Shown here: piece by piece, positions 1 through 8,515 of the stretch
How the letters are laid out: every line of letters starts with the position of its first letter
Position numbering within the stretch: the stretch's first letter is position 1
Source: Sedimenticola sp.
GTDB lineage: Bacteria; Pseudomonadota; Gammaproteobacteria; Chromatiales; Chromatiaceae
Reading direction: 5' to 3'
DNA length: 60,534 nucleotides
Assembly: GCA_026985055.1 (NCBI GenBank)
Contig: JALSQZ010000093.1
Location: 1-60,534 of the forward strand
Made by a program: the position numbers and the translations under genes
The notes under the pieces: generated by a model
Told to the model about the DNA's origin: nothing
Database searches by the model: none
The model's input: only the letters and a program-made list of their open reading frames with translations

Positions 1-14
1 CAATATTTTCGTTG

Positions 15-98
15 GGACACCAATGCCCATAAGCGCGTTCCGTATGAAGTGGTTAGAGACCTCATACTATCAACAGCTTACATGGGCATTTGGTGTCC
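15..98. repeat. Imperfect inverted repeat near the window edge
   Basis: GGACACCAATGCCCAT at 15-30 is matched in reverse by ATGGGCATTTGGTGTCC at 82-98, with one extra base in the second arm. The loop is about 50 bp. It could be the stem of a small non-coding element or the ends of a miniature element cut by the window edge. No gene is visible in 1-158. Confidence 0.5.
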
Positions 99-125
99 TT
101 TTTCACTCAATAAAGCGGAGAAGAG

Positions 126-162
126 CCATATTTTGCGCGTTCTGGTGAAATATGCGGGTTAG
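126..162 (-). repeat. Solo end of the 248-bp MITE-like family at the rsmG stop
   Basis: Read on the minus strand this stretch starts TAACCCGCATATTTCACCAG and continues into CGCGCAAAATATGG. It matches the terminal part of the repeats at 19913-20160 and 53338-53584 with a few changes. The TAA at its outer edge is the stop codon of rsmG. Only one end is recognisable; the rest toward base 1 is not like the family. Confidence 0.55.
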
Positions 163-788
163 ATTGCCCGGCATATCTCCACCGCATGGCGCTGTCCCGT
201 TTCTCCGGGCACCCGCAGTTCATGGATGCCTACCCGCAGGTCTGCCGCCAGTTCAGCCATTTCCTCCCGGGGTACAGCGCCTTTCATGGCCAGCCAGCAG
301 CCCTCCCGGGCAAGCAGTTTGCGAGTCAGATCCACCATCAGCGGCAAAGAAGAAAAGGCGCGCGACACAATGACGTCAAAAAGCCGTGGAGGCTGATACT
401 GCTCTACCCTGCCTTGTACGATCTGAATATTGTCCAGCCCCAGATCCAGCTTTACCTGGCGCTGAAAGCGGGTCTTCTTGCCATTGGTATCGAGAAGCGT
501 GAAGTTGCGCCCAGGATCGATGATGGCCAGGGGAATCCCCGGCAAACCGGCCCCGCTACCCACATCCAGTATGTCAGTACCCCGCAACAGCACATGAATG
601 GAGAGGCTGTCCAGCAATTGCCGGGAAACCATGATCTGCGGATCGCGCACGGCGGTAAGATTGAAGGCCTGGTTCCATTTTTGCAGCAGTTGCAGGTAAT
701 CGAGCAACAGCGCCTGCCGGCGCGGCTCCACATCCAGCCCCATCTCGGCCAGCCCCTGGGAGAGCTGCTCCTGCCAGATTTCACGCAT
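159..788 (-). CDS. rsmG: 16S rRNA (guanine-N7) methyltransferase G
   Basis: The 209-residue protein methylates N7 of a guanine in the 530 loop of 16S rRNA with S-adenosylmethionine. The family's SAM-binding loop DVGSGAGLPGIPLAI is at about residues 75-89, preceded by the conserved NLTAVRDP region near 43-50. The start at MREIWQEQ is chosen because its ATG forms an ATGA overlap with the stop of the DAHP synthase gene upstream. In many bacteria rsmG lies with mnmG and parAB; here it is last in an unrelated operon. The stop codon falls in a repeat end. Confidence 0.93.
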   Translation of the reverse strand: MREIWQEQLSQGLAEMGLDVEPRRQALLLDYLQLLQKWNQAFNLTAVRDPQIMVSRQLLDSLSIHVLLRGTDILDVGSGAGLPGIPLAIIDPGRNFTLLDTNGKKTRFQRQVKLDLGLDNIQIVQGRVEQYQPPRLFDVIVSRAFSSLPLMVDLTRKLLAREGCWLAMKGAVPREEMAELAADLRVGIHELRVPGETGQRHAVEICRAI

Positions 789-1840
789 CAGGCCAGCCCG
801 CTGGACAACTCCCGCAGCAGGGATGCGGTATCTTCCCATCCCATGCAGGCATCGGTGACGGATTGCCCGTAGCGCAATTTGCCCTTGTCCCGGGGAATGG
901 GCTGGTTGCCTGGTTGCAAATGGCTTTCCAGCATGATGCCCATGATGGAAGCACTGCCTCCCAGCAACTGTTGCAGAACATTCCGCGCCACCAGCGGCTG
1001 ATTCTCCGGATTCTTGTACGAATTGTCATGACTGCAATCGACCATGATGTTGCACGGCAGATTGGCTTCTTGCAGAGCCTGCTCGCAGCGCCGTACATGT
1101 TCGGCGGTGTAATTCGGACTCCCTCCGCCGCCACGCAAAATCACATGCCCGCAGGCATTGCCCCGGGTACGGATGATGGCGGTGCGCCCCTCGGGATTGA
1201 TACCCAGAAAGCTGTGCGGCGCGGACACGGCATGCAGGGCGTTGATGGCCACGGCCAGGCTTCCGTCCGTTCCATTCTTGAAACCCACGGGCATGGAAAG
1301 GCCCGAGGCCATTTCCCGGTGCGTCTGGGATTCCGTGGTGCGGGCGCCAATGGCTGCCCAGGAAAACAGATCAGCCAGATACTGGGGACTGATGGGGTCT
1401 AGGGCTTCGGTAGCAACGGGCATGCCCATTTCCGCCAGTTCGATAAGCAGGCGGCGGGCGATATGCAGTCCTTCTTCCAGGCAGAAGCTGTCGTCCATGT
1501 GCGGATCATTGATCAGCCCCTTCCAGCCCACCGTGGTGCGCGGCTTTTCAAAATACACCCGCATCAGAATCAGCAGCTCCGACTCCAGTTCGTCACGCAA
1601 ACTCGCAAGACGCCGGGCATAGTCCAGCGCCGCTTCCGGATCATGTATGGAACAGGGGCCGACCACCACCAGCAAGCGGGAGTCTTCTCCCTTGAGCCGG
1701 CGTTTGACACTCTCCCGCCCACGAGCAACGGTTTCCCGCGCTTGCTCTGACAAGGGGAGTTTTCGCCGCAGTTCCCTGGGACTGAGAATGACTTCTTCAT
1801 CCAGTACATTGGTATTGGCAAGATGCATCTTCTTATCCAT
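788..1840 (-). CDS. 3-deoxy-7-phosphoheptulonate (DAHP) synthase, class I
   Basis: The 350-residue protein condenses phosphoenolpyruvate and erythrose-4-phosphate, the first step of the shikimate pathway. Family motifs visible are VVGPCSIHDP, FKNGTDG, GGGGSPNY and VDCSHDNS. Length and motifs fit the AroF/AroG/AroH type. I cannot tell from sequence which aromatic amino acid inhibits it, so no symbol is given. The start MDKKMHLA overlaps the end of the upstream membrane protein by 8 bp. It is translationally coupled to rsmG downstream. Confidence 0.92.
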   Translation of the reverse strand: MDKKMHLANTNVLDEEVILSPRELRRKLPLSEQARETVARGRESVKRRLKGEDSRLLVVVGPCSIHDPEAALDYARRLASLRDELESELLILMRVYFEKPRTTVGWKGLINDPHMDDSFCLEEGLHIARRLLIELAEMGMPVATEALDPISPQYLADLFSWAAIGARTTESQTHREMASGLSMPVGFKNGTDGSLAVAINALHAVSAPHSFLGINPEGRTAIIRTRGNACGHVILRGGGGSPNYTAEHVRRCEQALQEANLPCNIMVDCSHDNSYKNPENQPLVARNVLQQLLGGSASIMGIMLESHLQPGNQPIPRDKGKLRYGQSVTDACMGWEDTASLLRELSSGLA

Positions 1841-2417
1841 GGCTGGACTCCCGGGCATTTTCAAGAACCTGCTGACTGATGGCGGCCAGATCGTAGATGC
1901 CCTGGGCATCCAGCTCTCCCACCAGATCCTGGCGTATCTTCACCGTCAACAGCGCCAGGGCGGAAGAAATCGCATTCCCCTCATTCCTGTCCAGGGACTC
2001 GTCCCGGGTCGAGCGATTGAACACCTGCAAAAACTCCTGATACTGTTCCAGTACCGCCGGACTGGCCACCATGGCCAGTTTGTGAGTGAGGAACTGGAGA
2101 CGCACATGATCCTCCTCGGTAACAGACTTTTCCAGTATCAGCTGTTCGATATGGCTGATGAAATCCATATAGATATCGGATTTCAGCTCGATAAACTTGA
2201 TGTTCTGTTCTTTCTTCAGCTCCACTTCCGTCTGCTTGTTCAGAAGCATGGCGGTAATCAGCACCGTGGCCACGGTACCCAGAATGATGAGCACGATCTC
2301 CTGGGTAAAAGGCGCCTTGTCCATGACCCGGTAGGAATAACGCAAAAAGGCATAACCGCCCACCACGACTATCGCGGTGAGCGCGAGATAGAGCAGGTTT
2401 TCCTGAACCGTCTTCAC
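1833..2417 (-). CDS. Two-helix membrane protein of unknown function
   Basis: This 194-residue protein has two predicted membrane helices at about residues 7-25 and 40-59. A polar, largely helical C-terminal domain of about 130 residues follows, probably cytoplasmic or periplasmic depending on topology. I do not recognise a family. It starts 9 bp after the DGFE-tailed hydrolase gene and overlaps the DAHP synthase start, so it belongs to the same transcript. Nothing in the sequence links it to aromatic biosynthesis. Confidence 0.75.
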   Translation of the reverse strand: MKTVQENLLYLALTAIVVVGGYAFLRYSYRVMDKAPFTQEIVLIILGTVATVLITAMLLNKQTEVELKKEQNIKFIELKSDIYMDFISHIEQLILEKSVTEEDHVRLQFLTHKLAMVASPAVLEQYQEFLQVFNRSTRDESLDRNEGNAISSALALLTVKIRQDLVGELDAQGIYDLAAISQQVLENARESSHG

Positions 2418-2426
2418 TATCCGCTC

Positions 2427-3848
2427 CTATTCGAATCCATCGGTGAAGAAAGCCACGGGCAATACGAAAAAATACCCTCTCCTGCTCCAGACTCCCTGTC
2501 TTGCGGCGCTGGAGGCCTGAATCCACCAGACGTATTCCTGATCCCTGGGCAACTCCTGTGTGAGTGCGTACATGCAATTATTCAACTCATCCCCGCAGTC
2601 GGCTGTCTGCGGGGAAATGTCTGCCACGCCATAACTGGTATCCCAGTCCGGCACCCCGTTATCCAGCATGGGGCGGATCTGCAAAAAATAGCTCTCAGCA
2701 GTATGCACCGGCTCCCAAATGAAACGGGGCGCCGCCACATCGGTGAGCCGATGTTTTACCGGCTGATGGAGTATCGCTGCCGGCAATTCAGCATCATAGT
2801 CCGCGCAATGCATCCTGCGCGGATTGGCGGGAACATCACAGGGATAATCCGAAGTGGCGCCCGGTATGGGGCGGGGGTCATCCGTGGACACCAGATCCCG
2901 CAACTCTCCCATGTCCAGCTGTTCCTCGCCGCCATTGCCCAGCGCCACGCGCCATCCCTGCGGACTACCATTAAAAGCATAGTCCGCCAGGGCTTCGACA
3001 ATACGAAAAACACCAAAATCATCCATGGCGTCGAAAACACCGTAGTTGCCGTCCCCCGTCGCCACCACACGATGGTCGGCCAGATAATCATACCCACCCA
3101 CGGTTACCGGCCGCAGCATGATGAACTCCTTCTCGGAATCCGGAATGGGCAAAGGCTCAAACTGCTGGATATAAGTGCGCCTGTCCGTGCCGGTATCATT
3201 TTCGTAGGTATGTACGATGAGTTTTACATCCACGGGAAAATCGGCAAGCATCGCGTCCGTGATATCGAAATCGATCCAGGGCGCTGATGAAAAGATAAAG
3301 CTTCCGTTTCCACCCCAACCCTGGTTGCGCACCAGTTCATAGGTAACTGAAGTCAGCAGACCGGCGCCGGAGGAATGCCCGGCCAGACCAACCCGGCTGG
3401 TATCGATAAACTCCGGATAGCGATTCGCCGCCTCCATGAAAGCCTCCCTGAGCTGGGCACCGAGAATCCCGGTATCCGCAACATATTCGTCACAGACTGC
3501 CACATATCCCTTGCTCGCCAGAAAGCGGAACAACTCGGCATAGGCCAGGCAGGGTATATTCCATCCTGGGGCAAAAAACACCGTGGGCGCAGCCAGCGCC
3601 TGGTTATCGGGATGATAGACATATACCGTATTGCTGTGTCCCTGGGTATCGAAAACAAACGACAATGGTGCAGCCACGGATTGATTTCCCCAGCTGCCGT
3701 AGCCCGCAACCGGAGCGGCCACGGGCCCCTGATGCGGGGCAGCCCATAGCGGGCCAACCAGCACCAGAAAAAGACCGGCCAGCAACATGCCCCGGAGGGA
3801 ATTGCCGCTTCCCTTGCAATCGGGCCACCGAACCTGATTGTTCTTCAT
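2427..3848 (-). CDS. Secreted alpha/beta-hydrolase (lipase/cutinase-like) with C-terminal DGFE tail
   Basis: The 473-residue protein begins with a basic region and a hydrophobic segment ending LWAAP, a probable signal peptide. The nucleophile elbow GHSSGAG and the preceding oxyanion-type stretch (FFAPGWN) are those of the alpha/beta hydrolase fold, close to chlorophyllase/PET-hydrolase-like lipases. A later region with EPVHTAESYFLQI and paired cysteines looks like a beta-sandwich domain. The last residues are FFTDGFE, shared with the beta-helix protein at 44137-45807. The start is set by AAAGGATC before ATG. It lies 32 bp after the ABC permease gene and may be its partner or only share the operon. 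Confidence 0.82.
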   Translation of the reverse strand: MKNNQVRWPDCKGSGNSLRGMLLAGLFLVLVGPLWAAPHQGPVAAPVAGYGSWGNQSVAAPLSFVFDTQGHSNTVYVYHPDNQALAAPTVFFAPGWNIPCLAYAELFRFLASKGYVAVCDEYVADTGILGAQLREAFMEAANRYPEFIDTSRVGLAGHSSGAGLLTSVTYELVRNQGWGGNGSFIFSSAPWIDFDITDAMLADFPVDVKLIVHTYENDTGTDRRTYIQQFEPLPIPDSEKEFIMLRPVTVGGYDYLADHRVVATGDGNYGVFDAMDDFGVFRIVEALADYAFNGSPQGWRVALGNGGEEQLDMGELRDLVSTDDPRPIPGATSDYPCDVPANPRRMHCADYDAELPAAILHQPVKHRLTDVAAPRFIWEPVHTAESYFLQIRPMLDNGVPDWDTSYGVADISPQTADCGDELNNCMYALTQELPRDQEYVWWIQASSAARQGVWSRRGYFFVLPVAFFTDGFE

Positions 3849-3880
3849 GATCCTTTTCTTCCAACCACTCGGATTGCCAC

Positions 3881-5092
3881 TCATAGCTCTCTCAACCCCT
3901 CTGAAGGCTCCACCCGGGCAGCGCGCATGCCAGCGAGCAAGGCCGCCAGCAGAGCTGCCCCCAGGGTGATGCCCAAGGCAATCAAATAATGTTCCGGCAA
4001 CAGGCGGCATACTTTTTGCGCCCGTTCCAGCTGGGGCGCCAGCATGGCATTGATGCTCCAGGCCGCCGCCAGATAGATGCCGCAGGCCAGCCCCCAGCCA
4101 AACACTGCCGTGTACACCCCCTGCAGCAAGGGGAAAAGCACGATTTCCCCGGTACGAAAACCCACCAGACGCAATACCGAAAGCTCTTTTCGCTTGCGGT
4201 CCACATTCGCCCACAAGCTCGCTCCCAGGGAAAGGGAGAAGCCCCCGAGACCAATCAGGGCAATCGCCCAGTAGATGGCCGAAAGGGTATTGTCCATGCG
4301 GCGCACGGTTTCGATATCCGCCGCCTGAGTACGTACTTCGATGCCGCTGCGGATAAAGCTGTCCTCCAGAGCGGCCACATCGTAGATGGAGCGGGCATAG
4401 AGGCGGAATCCCGTATAGCTGCGCTCCGTTGTCACGGCCGTACCCTGCCAGCCCATGGAAGGCACGGCATGGCCGTCCCGATAATCCTCCAGCGCTTCCA
4501 CCAGCATCACCGATGCAAACAGACCATCACGCTTGAATGCCGTGGCCGGTGCGATGGCGACCACTTTCAGCGGCAGTACCACCCGTTCCTTGCGTCCCCG
4601 CCAGGTACGCACCAGACTGCCTTGCAGCTCGTCACCGGCACTGACCATGAGTTTTCTTGCGGCACTGGCAGACAACACGACCCTGTCCATGCCGACCGGC
4701 GCCGCAAGCGAGGCATCCAGCAGCGGATCGCCACTGGCGGAAGGGATGACTTCCAGGTGCAGAATGCGGCTGCTGGCTTCACTCTGTACGGACAGACTGG
4801 AAGCGATGCTGCGCACCCGCGGCACGATGAAGGCCACATCATCCCGCTTGCGCAGCTTGTCCATCCACACCCGGTCATAATGACCGCTGCCCACGGGACG
4901 GATTTCCCGTTTCAGCGGATCTTCCACCAGCTCTTCTATCATGCTGCCGACAATGCCGAACTTGAGGCCAAACAGCACCATCATGGGCCCAAGCACCGCG
5001 GCCAGCGCCAGCACGAAGCAGATGGAGATCTGCCATTCATGGAAGTAATCCCGACTCGCAAGGGAAAGAATCTGCCGTTTCTGCCGCAACAT
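3881..5092 (-). CDS. FtsX/MacB-like ABC transporter permease (TagS-like)
   Basis: The 403-residue protein has one N-terminal membrane helix (about 20-45), a large extracytoplasmic domain, and three C-terminal helices (about 275-300, 320-345 and 370-395). This is the topology of FtsX/MacB/TagS permeases, which transmit force to periplasmic partners rather than import solutes. Its ATG overlaps the ATPase stop (ATGA). With the ATPase and a PpkA-VWA-like periplasmic protein upstream it resembles TagT-TagS of the Pseudomonas type VI secretion signalling pathway. That parallel is inference. Confidence 0.85.
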   Translation of the reverse strand: MLRQKRQILSLASRDYFHEWQISICFVLALAAVLGPMMVLFGLKFGIVGSMIEELVEDPLKREIRPVGSGHYDRVWMDKLRKRDDVAFIVPRVRSIASSLSVQSEASSRILHLEVIPSASGDPLLDASLAAPVGMDRVVLSASAARKLMVSAGDELQGSLVRTWRGRKERVVLPLKVVAIAPATAFKRDGLFASVMLVEALEDYRDGHAVPSMGWQGTAVTTERSYTGFRLYARSIYDVAALEDSFIRSGIEVRTQAADIETVRRMDNTLSAIYWAIALIGLGGFSLSLGASLWANVDRKRKELSVLRLVGFRTGEIVLFPLLQGVYTAVFGWGLACGIYLAAAWSINAMLAPQLERAQKVCRLLPEHYLIALGITLGAALLAALLAGMRAARVEPSEGLREL

Positions 5093-5832
5093 CAGCCGCT
5101 GACCACGGTTTCCGTCATGCGTCCATCGGGAGACTTGCGCGTGTGATGCGCCAGGCGGCGCAATCCGAGCTGTTTGATGTGCCGCCAGGCATGGCTGGCG
5201 ACAATCACCGTGATGTTCATCTCCTCTACCATGCCGATGAACAGGGACATGATTTTCTCGGCGGCAAAAGGATCCACCGAAGCCGTGGGTTCATCGGCAA
5301 TGACAATCGCCGGACGATGCGCCAAAGCCCGGCCTATGGCCACCCGCTGACGCTCACCGGTGGACAGGGCGGAAGGCAGCTTGTGCAGATGCCGGCTCAG
5401 ACCCAGTTCCCGGGCCAGGGTCTGAACCGTACCGTCATCCTTCATGCCCAGCATGCGCCGGGACAGGTTGATGTTGTCATGAACATTGAGAAAAGGCAGC
5501 AGGCCACCGGTCTGCATCACATAGCCCAGGTGTTTCTTGCGCAAACCGGCCAGCTGATTGCGCCGCCGTTTCTTCCAGGCAGCGCCGATATCCACGGCAT
5601 TGGCGCCATCGGCATGAAAGCTGAAACCATCCATGTCCGTTGGCCGGAGAATGAAGGCCAGCATGTCGAGCAGGGTGGATTTGCCACAGCCGCTTTCGCC
5701 AATGAGGGCGATCTTTTCCCCACGCTGAATGCGCAGGGAGGGAACGCGCAGACTGAAAGCATAACCATTGCTCTGACGCACTCTGGCCACATTCTTCAGC
5801 TGATAGATGATCTCGGAAGAAGGATCCGGCAT
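5092..5832 (-). CDS. ABC transporter ATP-binding protein (TagT/MacB-like)
   Basis: The 246-residue ATPase has Walker A GESGCGKST at about 45-53, a Q-loop region (MQTGGLLPFLNV), signature LSTGERQR and Walker B IVIADEPT. It should energise the permease encoded next, with which it shares an ATGA overlap. The upstream VWA gene also ends in ATGA with this start, so the three are made together. The LolD/MacB/FtsE group is the nearest large family. Confidence 0.92.
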   Translation of the reverse strand: MPDPSSEIIYQLKNVARVRQSNGYAFSLRVPSLRIQRGEKIALIGESGCGKSTLLDMLAFILRPTDMDGFSFHADGANAVDIGAAWKKRRRNQLAGLRKKHLGYVMQTGGLLPFLNVHDNINLSRRMLGMKDDGTVQTLARELGLSRHLHKLPSALSTGERQRVAIGRALAHRPAIVIADEPTASVDPFAAEKIMSLFIGMVEEMNITVIVASHAWRHIKQLGLRRLAHHTRKSPDGRMTETVVSG

Positions 5833-7769
5833 CAGGGCAGCATGTCCAGTGGCAGGGGAAACACCGAGTCACCGCTTACCGGCCCTTGATCCAGGCTGAT
5901 CCACAGATCGGTATTGTCATGCAACGCGCGGTAGTAGGTGATCTTGTCTTCCAGGCGTCGCAGGAAATCCACCTGACGGCGCACCGGCCAGCTCTGCCAG
6001 TCCTCCAGGGACAAGGACATGACCTCGCCGGTGTAGGGCAGACCTTCGATATAGTCGCCAATGAAACCCATGTCCACCAGACTGTTTCCCTCTCCGGCGG
6101 TAGTGGCCGTGGTGCGCCCCAGCTCTTCCGGATTGCGACTGATGGTCGCCGCCAGACTCTTGAGTTCGTCCAGGAAATTCTGCGGGGAAAGCAAACCTTC
6201 TTCCGCGGTGCGCAACACCTGTTGCAAAACATCATGCAGGTCGGACAGCTGATCCCGGGTCAGCAGCACTCTCACTTCCACCACCTGGCGCTGCGGCTCA
6301 CGGATGGCGCGATCCAGCATCCAGGCATCGAATACCCGAGGCAGTCTGCCTCCCTTGCGCTGTCTGAGGTATTGCATGCGCAGGGCATAGCCCAGCTTCT
6401 CGACCTTGCCCTGAAGTTCCGCAAGCCGGGGGTTGTTCCTTATCTCTGGACTGTCCATCCGGGGCTTGTTCAGGCCCTGGGCCACCTGGGCGGAAATCTG
6501 TCCCGCAAGGCTGTCCAGCACCGCACCGAATTCCGCCAGGTCTCCCGTGGGCACGCCATAGTACAGGCTGCCGATGCCGGGGAAGTCCGACAATTCCTGG
6601 TACTGGGCCTCCGCCGCCTGATGATCGGCCATGACTGCGGGGGTCTTCAGATGCAGGACGAATATGGCAATGCCGTTATCCTGGGCCAACTGGCGCACCG
6701 CCTCCGTGCTCAAACCCGTGGTGGAAAGGGGATCATCGGCTTCGCGGGCGCCGGCATCGGTAATGAGCACGATGTATCGGGCATCATGCCCCTGCCAATG
6801 CATGCCCTTTATCGCCTGTTGCAGCCCGGCGTAGGCATCTTCACGAAAATCCCGGCTCGATACCCTGGCCGCGGAAAGCTGATCCACTTTTTCCAGAAAG
6901 GCGCCGGGGTTGCGCCCTTCTTCCAGGGTAACCCAGGTCTTGGCCGTATAATCCAGGCCCGGCACCGAACCGGCGTTGTCGCGAAAAGCCACCAGACCGA
7001 AATCCACCTTGCCCAGCTGACCCGCATCACCCAGCTGGTCGTAGATCTTCATCACCGCTTCGCGGGTACGCTCGATGTATTCATCCATGGACAGACTGGC
7101 GTCGATGACGAACACCAGTCCTGCGGTATATTCGTCGTTTTCCGCCGTGGCTGGTTTGTCCGCCGGGCTCTCCAGGGGCACACTGGCGATCTTCAGCAGG
7201 CGCGCCTGTTCACTCCCCAGCCAGGTGTCCTCGAAATCCAGTATGGGCACCAGATAGAAATCCTTGCGGATATCGATATGTCCGGCGGGCTGAATGGCGA
7301 CCACCGGAGAGTCCGCCGGCAAGGCGCCTTCCACGGCCTGGCGGTAAAGTTCCGCATACGCCTGTTCCGCACCGGGTTTGGCCAGGGCCTTCAAGGCCGC
7401 CTTGTCCTTGAGCATGAGCACCCGGTCATGACCGGCCGGATCCTTGAATTCCACGGTCAGCCCCTGGTTCCAGGCAATACTGTCCCGGGCGGGCATCCAG
7501 CCGCTGAGTCCACCATGGCGATCTGTCCCCAGAAGCAGCCATTCCTGGCCATTCTGTTGTTTGCGTTCATATACGTAAAAGGCGCTGAAAGGCGTGACGG
7601 CCATGCCCTGGGCATCTCCGGGCTGATCCATGAGACGCGCCTCGGGAATGGAGAGGACGCGCTGATACAAAGCAGTCTTTCCGGGAATCAGCAGGGGCTT
7701 GCGCTCCTCCGCCTGCCCGGGAGCAACAAACAGGAGGAAAAGACCAATTGCCAACAGGAGTTTCTTCAT
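5832..7769 (-). CDS. Periplasmic von Willebrand factor A protein, PpkA sensor-domain-like
   Basis: The 645-residue protein starts with signal peptide MKKLLLAIGLFLLFVAPGQA. Residues about 25-95 look like an SH3-type module. A VWA domain begins near residue 215 with MIDAS motif D223-A-S-L-S227. The stretch with ERTREAVMKIYDQL, GLVAFRDN and YIVLITDAGA is what I recall of the extracytoplasmic VWA part of PpkA, the type VI secretion kinase, but no kinase domain is present. A long helical C-terminal region follows. The inner ATG at 7769 is preferred because it starts the signal peptide and overlaps the upstream stop as ATGA. The likely role is a sensor or partner of the ABC pair downstream. Confidence 0.82.
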   Translation of the reverse strand: MKKLLLAIGLFLLFVAPGQAEERKPLLIPGKTALYQRVLSIPEARLMDQPGDAQGMAVTPFSAFYVYERKQQNGQEWLLLGTDRHGGLSGWMPARDSIAWNQGLTVEFKDPAGHDRVLMLKDKAALKALAKPGAEQAYAELYRQAVEGALPADSPVVAIQPAGHIDIRKDFYLVPILDFEDTWLGSEQARLLKIASVPLESPADKPATAENDEYTAGLVFVIDASLSMDEYIERTREAVMKIYDQLGDAGQLGKVDFGLVAFRDNAGSVPGLDYTAKTWVTLEEGRNPGAFLEKVDQLSAARVSSRDFREDAYAGLQQAIKGMHWQGHDARYIVLITDAGAREADDPLSTTGLSTEAVRQLAQDNGIAIFVLHLKTPAVMADHQAAEAQYQELSDFPGIGSLYYGVPTGDLAEFGAVLDSLAGQISAQVAQGLNKPRMDSPEIRNNPRLAELQGKVEKLGYALRMQYLRQRKGGRLPRVFDAWMLDRAIREPQRQVVEVRVLLTRDQLSDLHDVLQQVLRTAEEGLLSPQNFLDELKSLAATISRNPEELGRTTATTAGEGNSLVDMGFIGDYIEGLPYTGEVMSLSLEDWQSWPVRRQVDFLRRLEDKITYYRALHDNTDLWISLDQGPVSGDSVFPLPLDMLP

Positions 7770-8389
7770 CACTTCGTTTTCCATTTTGCGAGCAGCAGTT
7801 CCGCCTGATGGTCACCACTGGCAGCGGCCTTGCGCAGGCGTTCCATGAGTTTTTCGAGACGGGCCGGAGCCAACGGGCTGCCATTGCGTTGTGCCTGCAC
7901 ATACCATTTGTGCGCCTGAACCAGATCCGGCTCGTCCAGCATGCTGCGCGCCGGGTCGAAAAATTCCGGATCCGCCTGTTCCGCCAATACCATGGCCGCT
8001 TGCGCATGCCCCTGCCGGGCCGCCTTGAAATACAGCAGCCAGGCGTCGGCCTGAAGGCCTTGTTCGGCAAACTCCCCGGCACGCCGGTAAATCGCTGCCG
8101 CATCCAGGTCCGCAGCCTGTGCCAGAAACTGCCTGGCCGCCTGCCCTTCAGCCAATTCCGGCTGCACTGTGGTACCCGCCTCGGACGCAGGCAAAGAAGA
8201 ATCCTCCTGTTGCCGGCCAGCAGCCTGTGGTGAAGGGGAAGATACGTCAGGCAGCGGAATATCCTGCGCCTGCTCCTTGCCGTCGGGCACCATGAACACG
8301 GCAATCAGGGTCACCGCCATGACCGCGCTGAGAACCAGCCACAAGCGATTGGCGGCAGATGTCGCGGTATTTTTTTCCTTGTCTTCCAT
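7769..8389 (-). CDS. Single-pass membrane protein with Sel1-like repeats
   Basis: The 206-residue protein has a membrane helix at about residues 15-34, a proline/serine/glutamine-rich linker (about 40-80) and then helical repeats of Sel1/TPR type (AGEFAEQGLQADAWLLYFKA, AARQGHAQAAMVLAEQ, AAASGDHQAELLLAKW). Such repeats usually mediate protein contacts, here most likely in the periplasm. It is first in the operon and overlaps the VWA start. A 10-bp inverted repeat lies just upstream. Confidence 0.75.
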   Translation of the reverse strand: MEDKEKNTATSAANRLWLVLSAVMAVTLIAVFMVPDGKEQAQDIPLPDVSSPSPQAAGRQQEDSSLPASEAGTTVQPELAEGQAARQFLAQAADLDAAAIYRRAGEFAEQGLQADAWLLYFKAARQGHAQAAMVLAEQADPEFFDPARSMLDEPDLVQAHKWYVQAQRNGSPLAPARLEKLMERLRKAAASGDHQAELLLAKWKTK

Positions 8390-8404
8390 AATATTCCGAT
8401 GACC

Positions 8405-8444
8405 AGGAGTCTGTCGGGTCTGTTCCTGAATCCAACAGACTCCT
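8405..8444. repeat. Inverted repeat AGGAGTCTGT/ACAGACTCCT between divergent genes
   Basis: A perfect 10-bp inverted repeat (8405-8414 and 8435-8444) sits between the Sel1 gene and endA, which are transcribed divergently. The 14-mer CCCGACAGACTCCT (minus strand 8405-8418) recurs exactly on the plus strand at 43957-43970. It may be a dispersed extragenic repeat or a small hairpin. Confidence 0.5.
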
Positions 8445-8515
8445 AAAGTTTGGTGAGCAGAAGGAATCAGGGATATTATCGCAATTCCCTCACAACTGAA
8501 ATGTGCCGAATATCC

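Noticed and set aside
1647..3287. Long open frame of 546 codons on the plus strand
   Set aside because: It is antisense to the DAHP synthase, membrane protein and hydrolase genes, and its product has no domain pattern.
5886..7808. 640-codon plus-strand frame
   Set aside because: It mirrors the VWA gene; the minus-strand product has signal peptide, MIDAS and coupling, while the mirror frame is His/Gln-rich noise.
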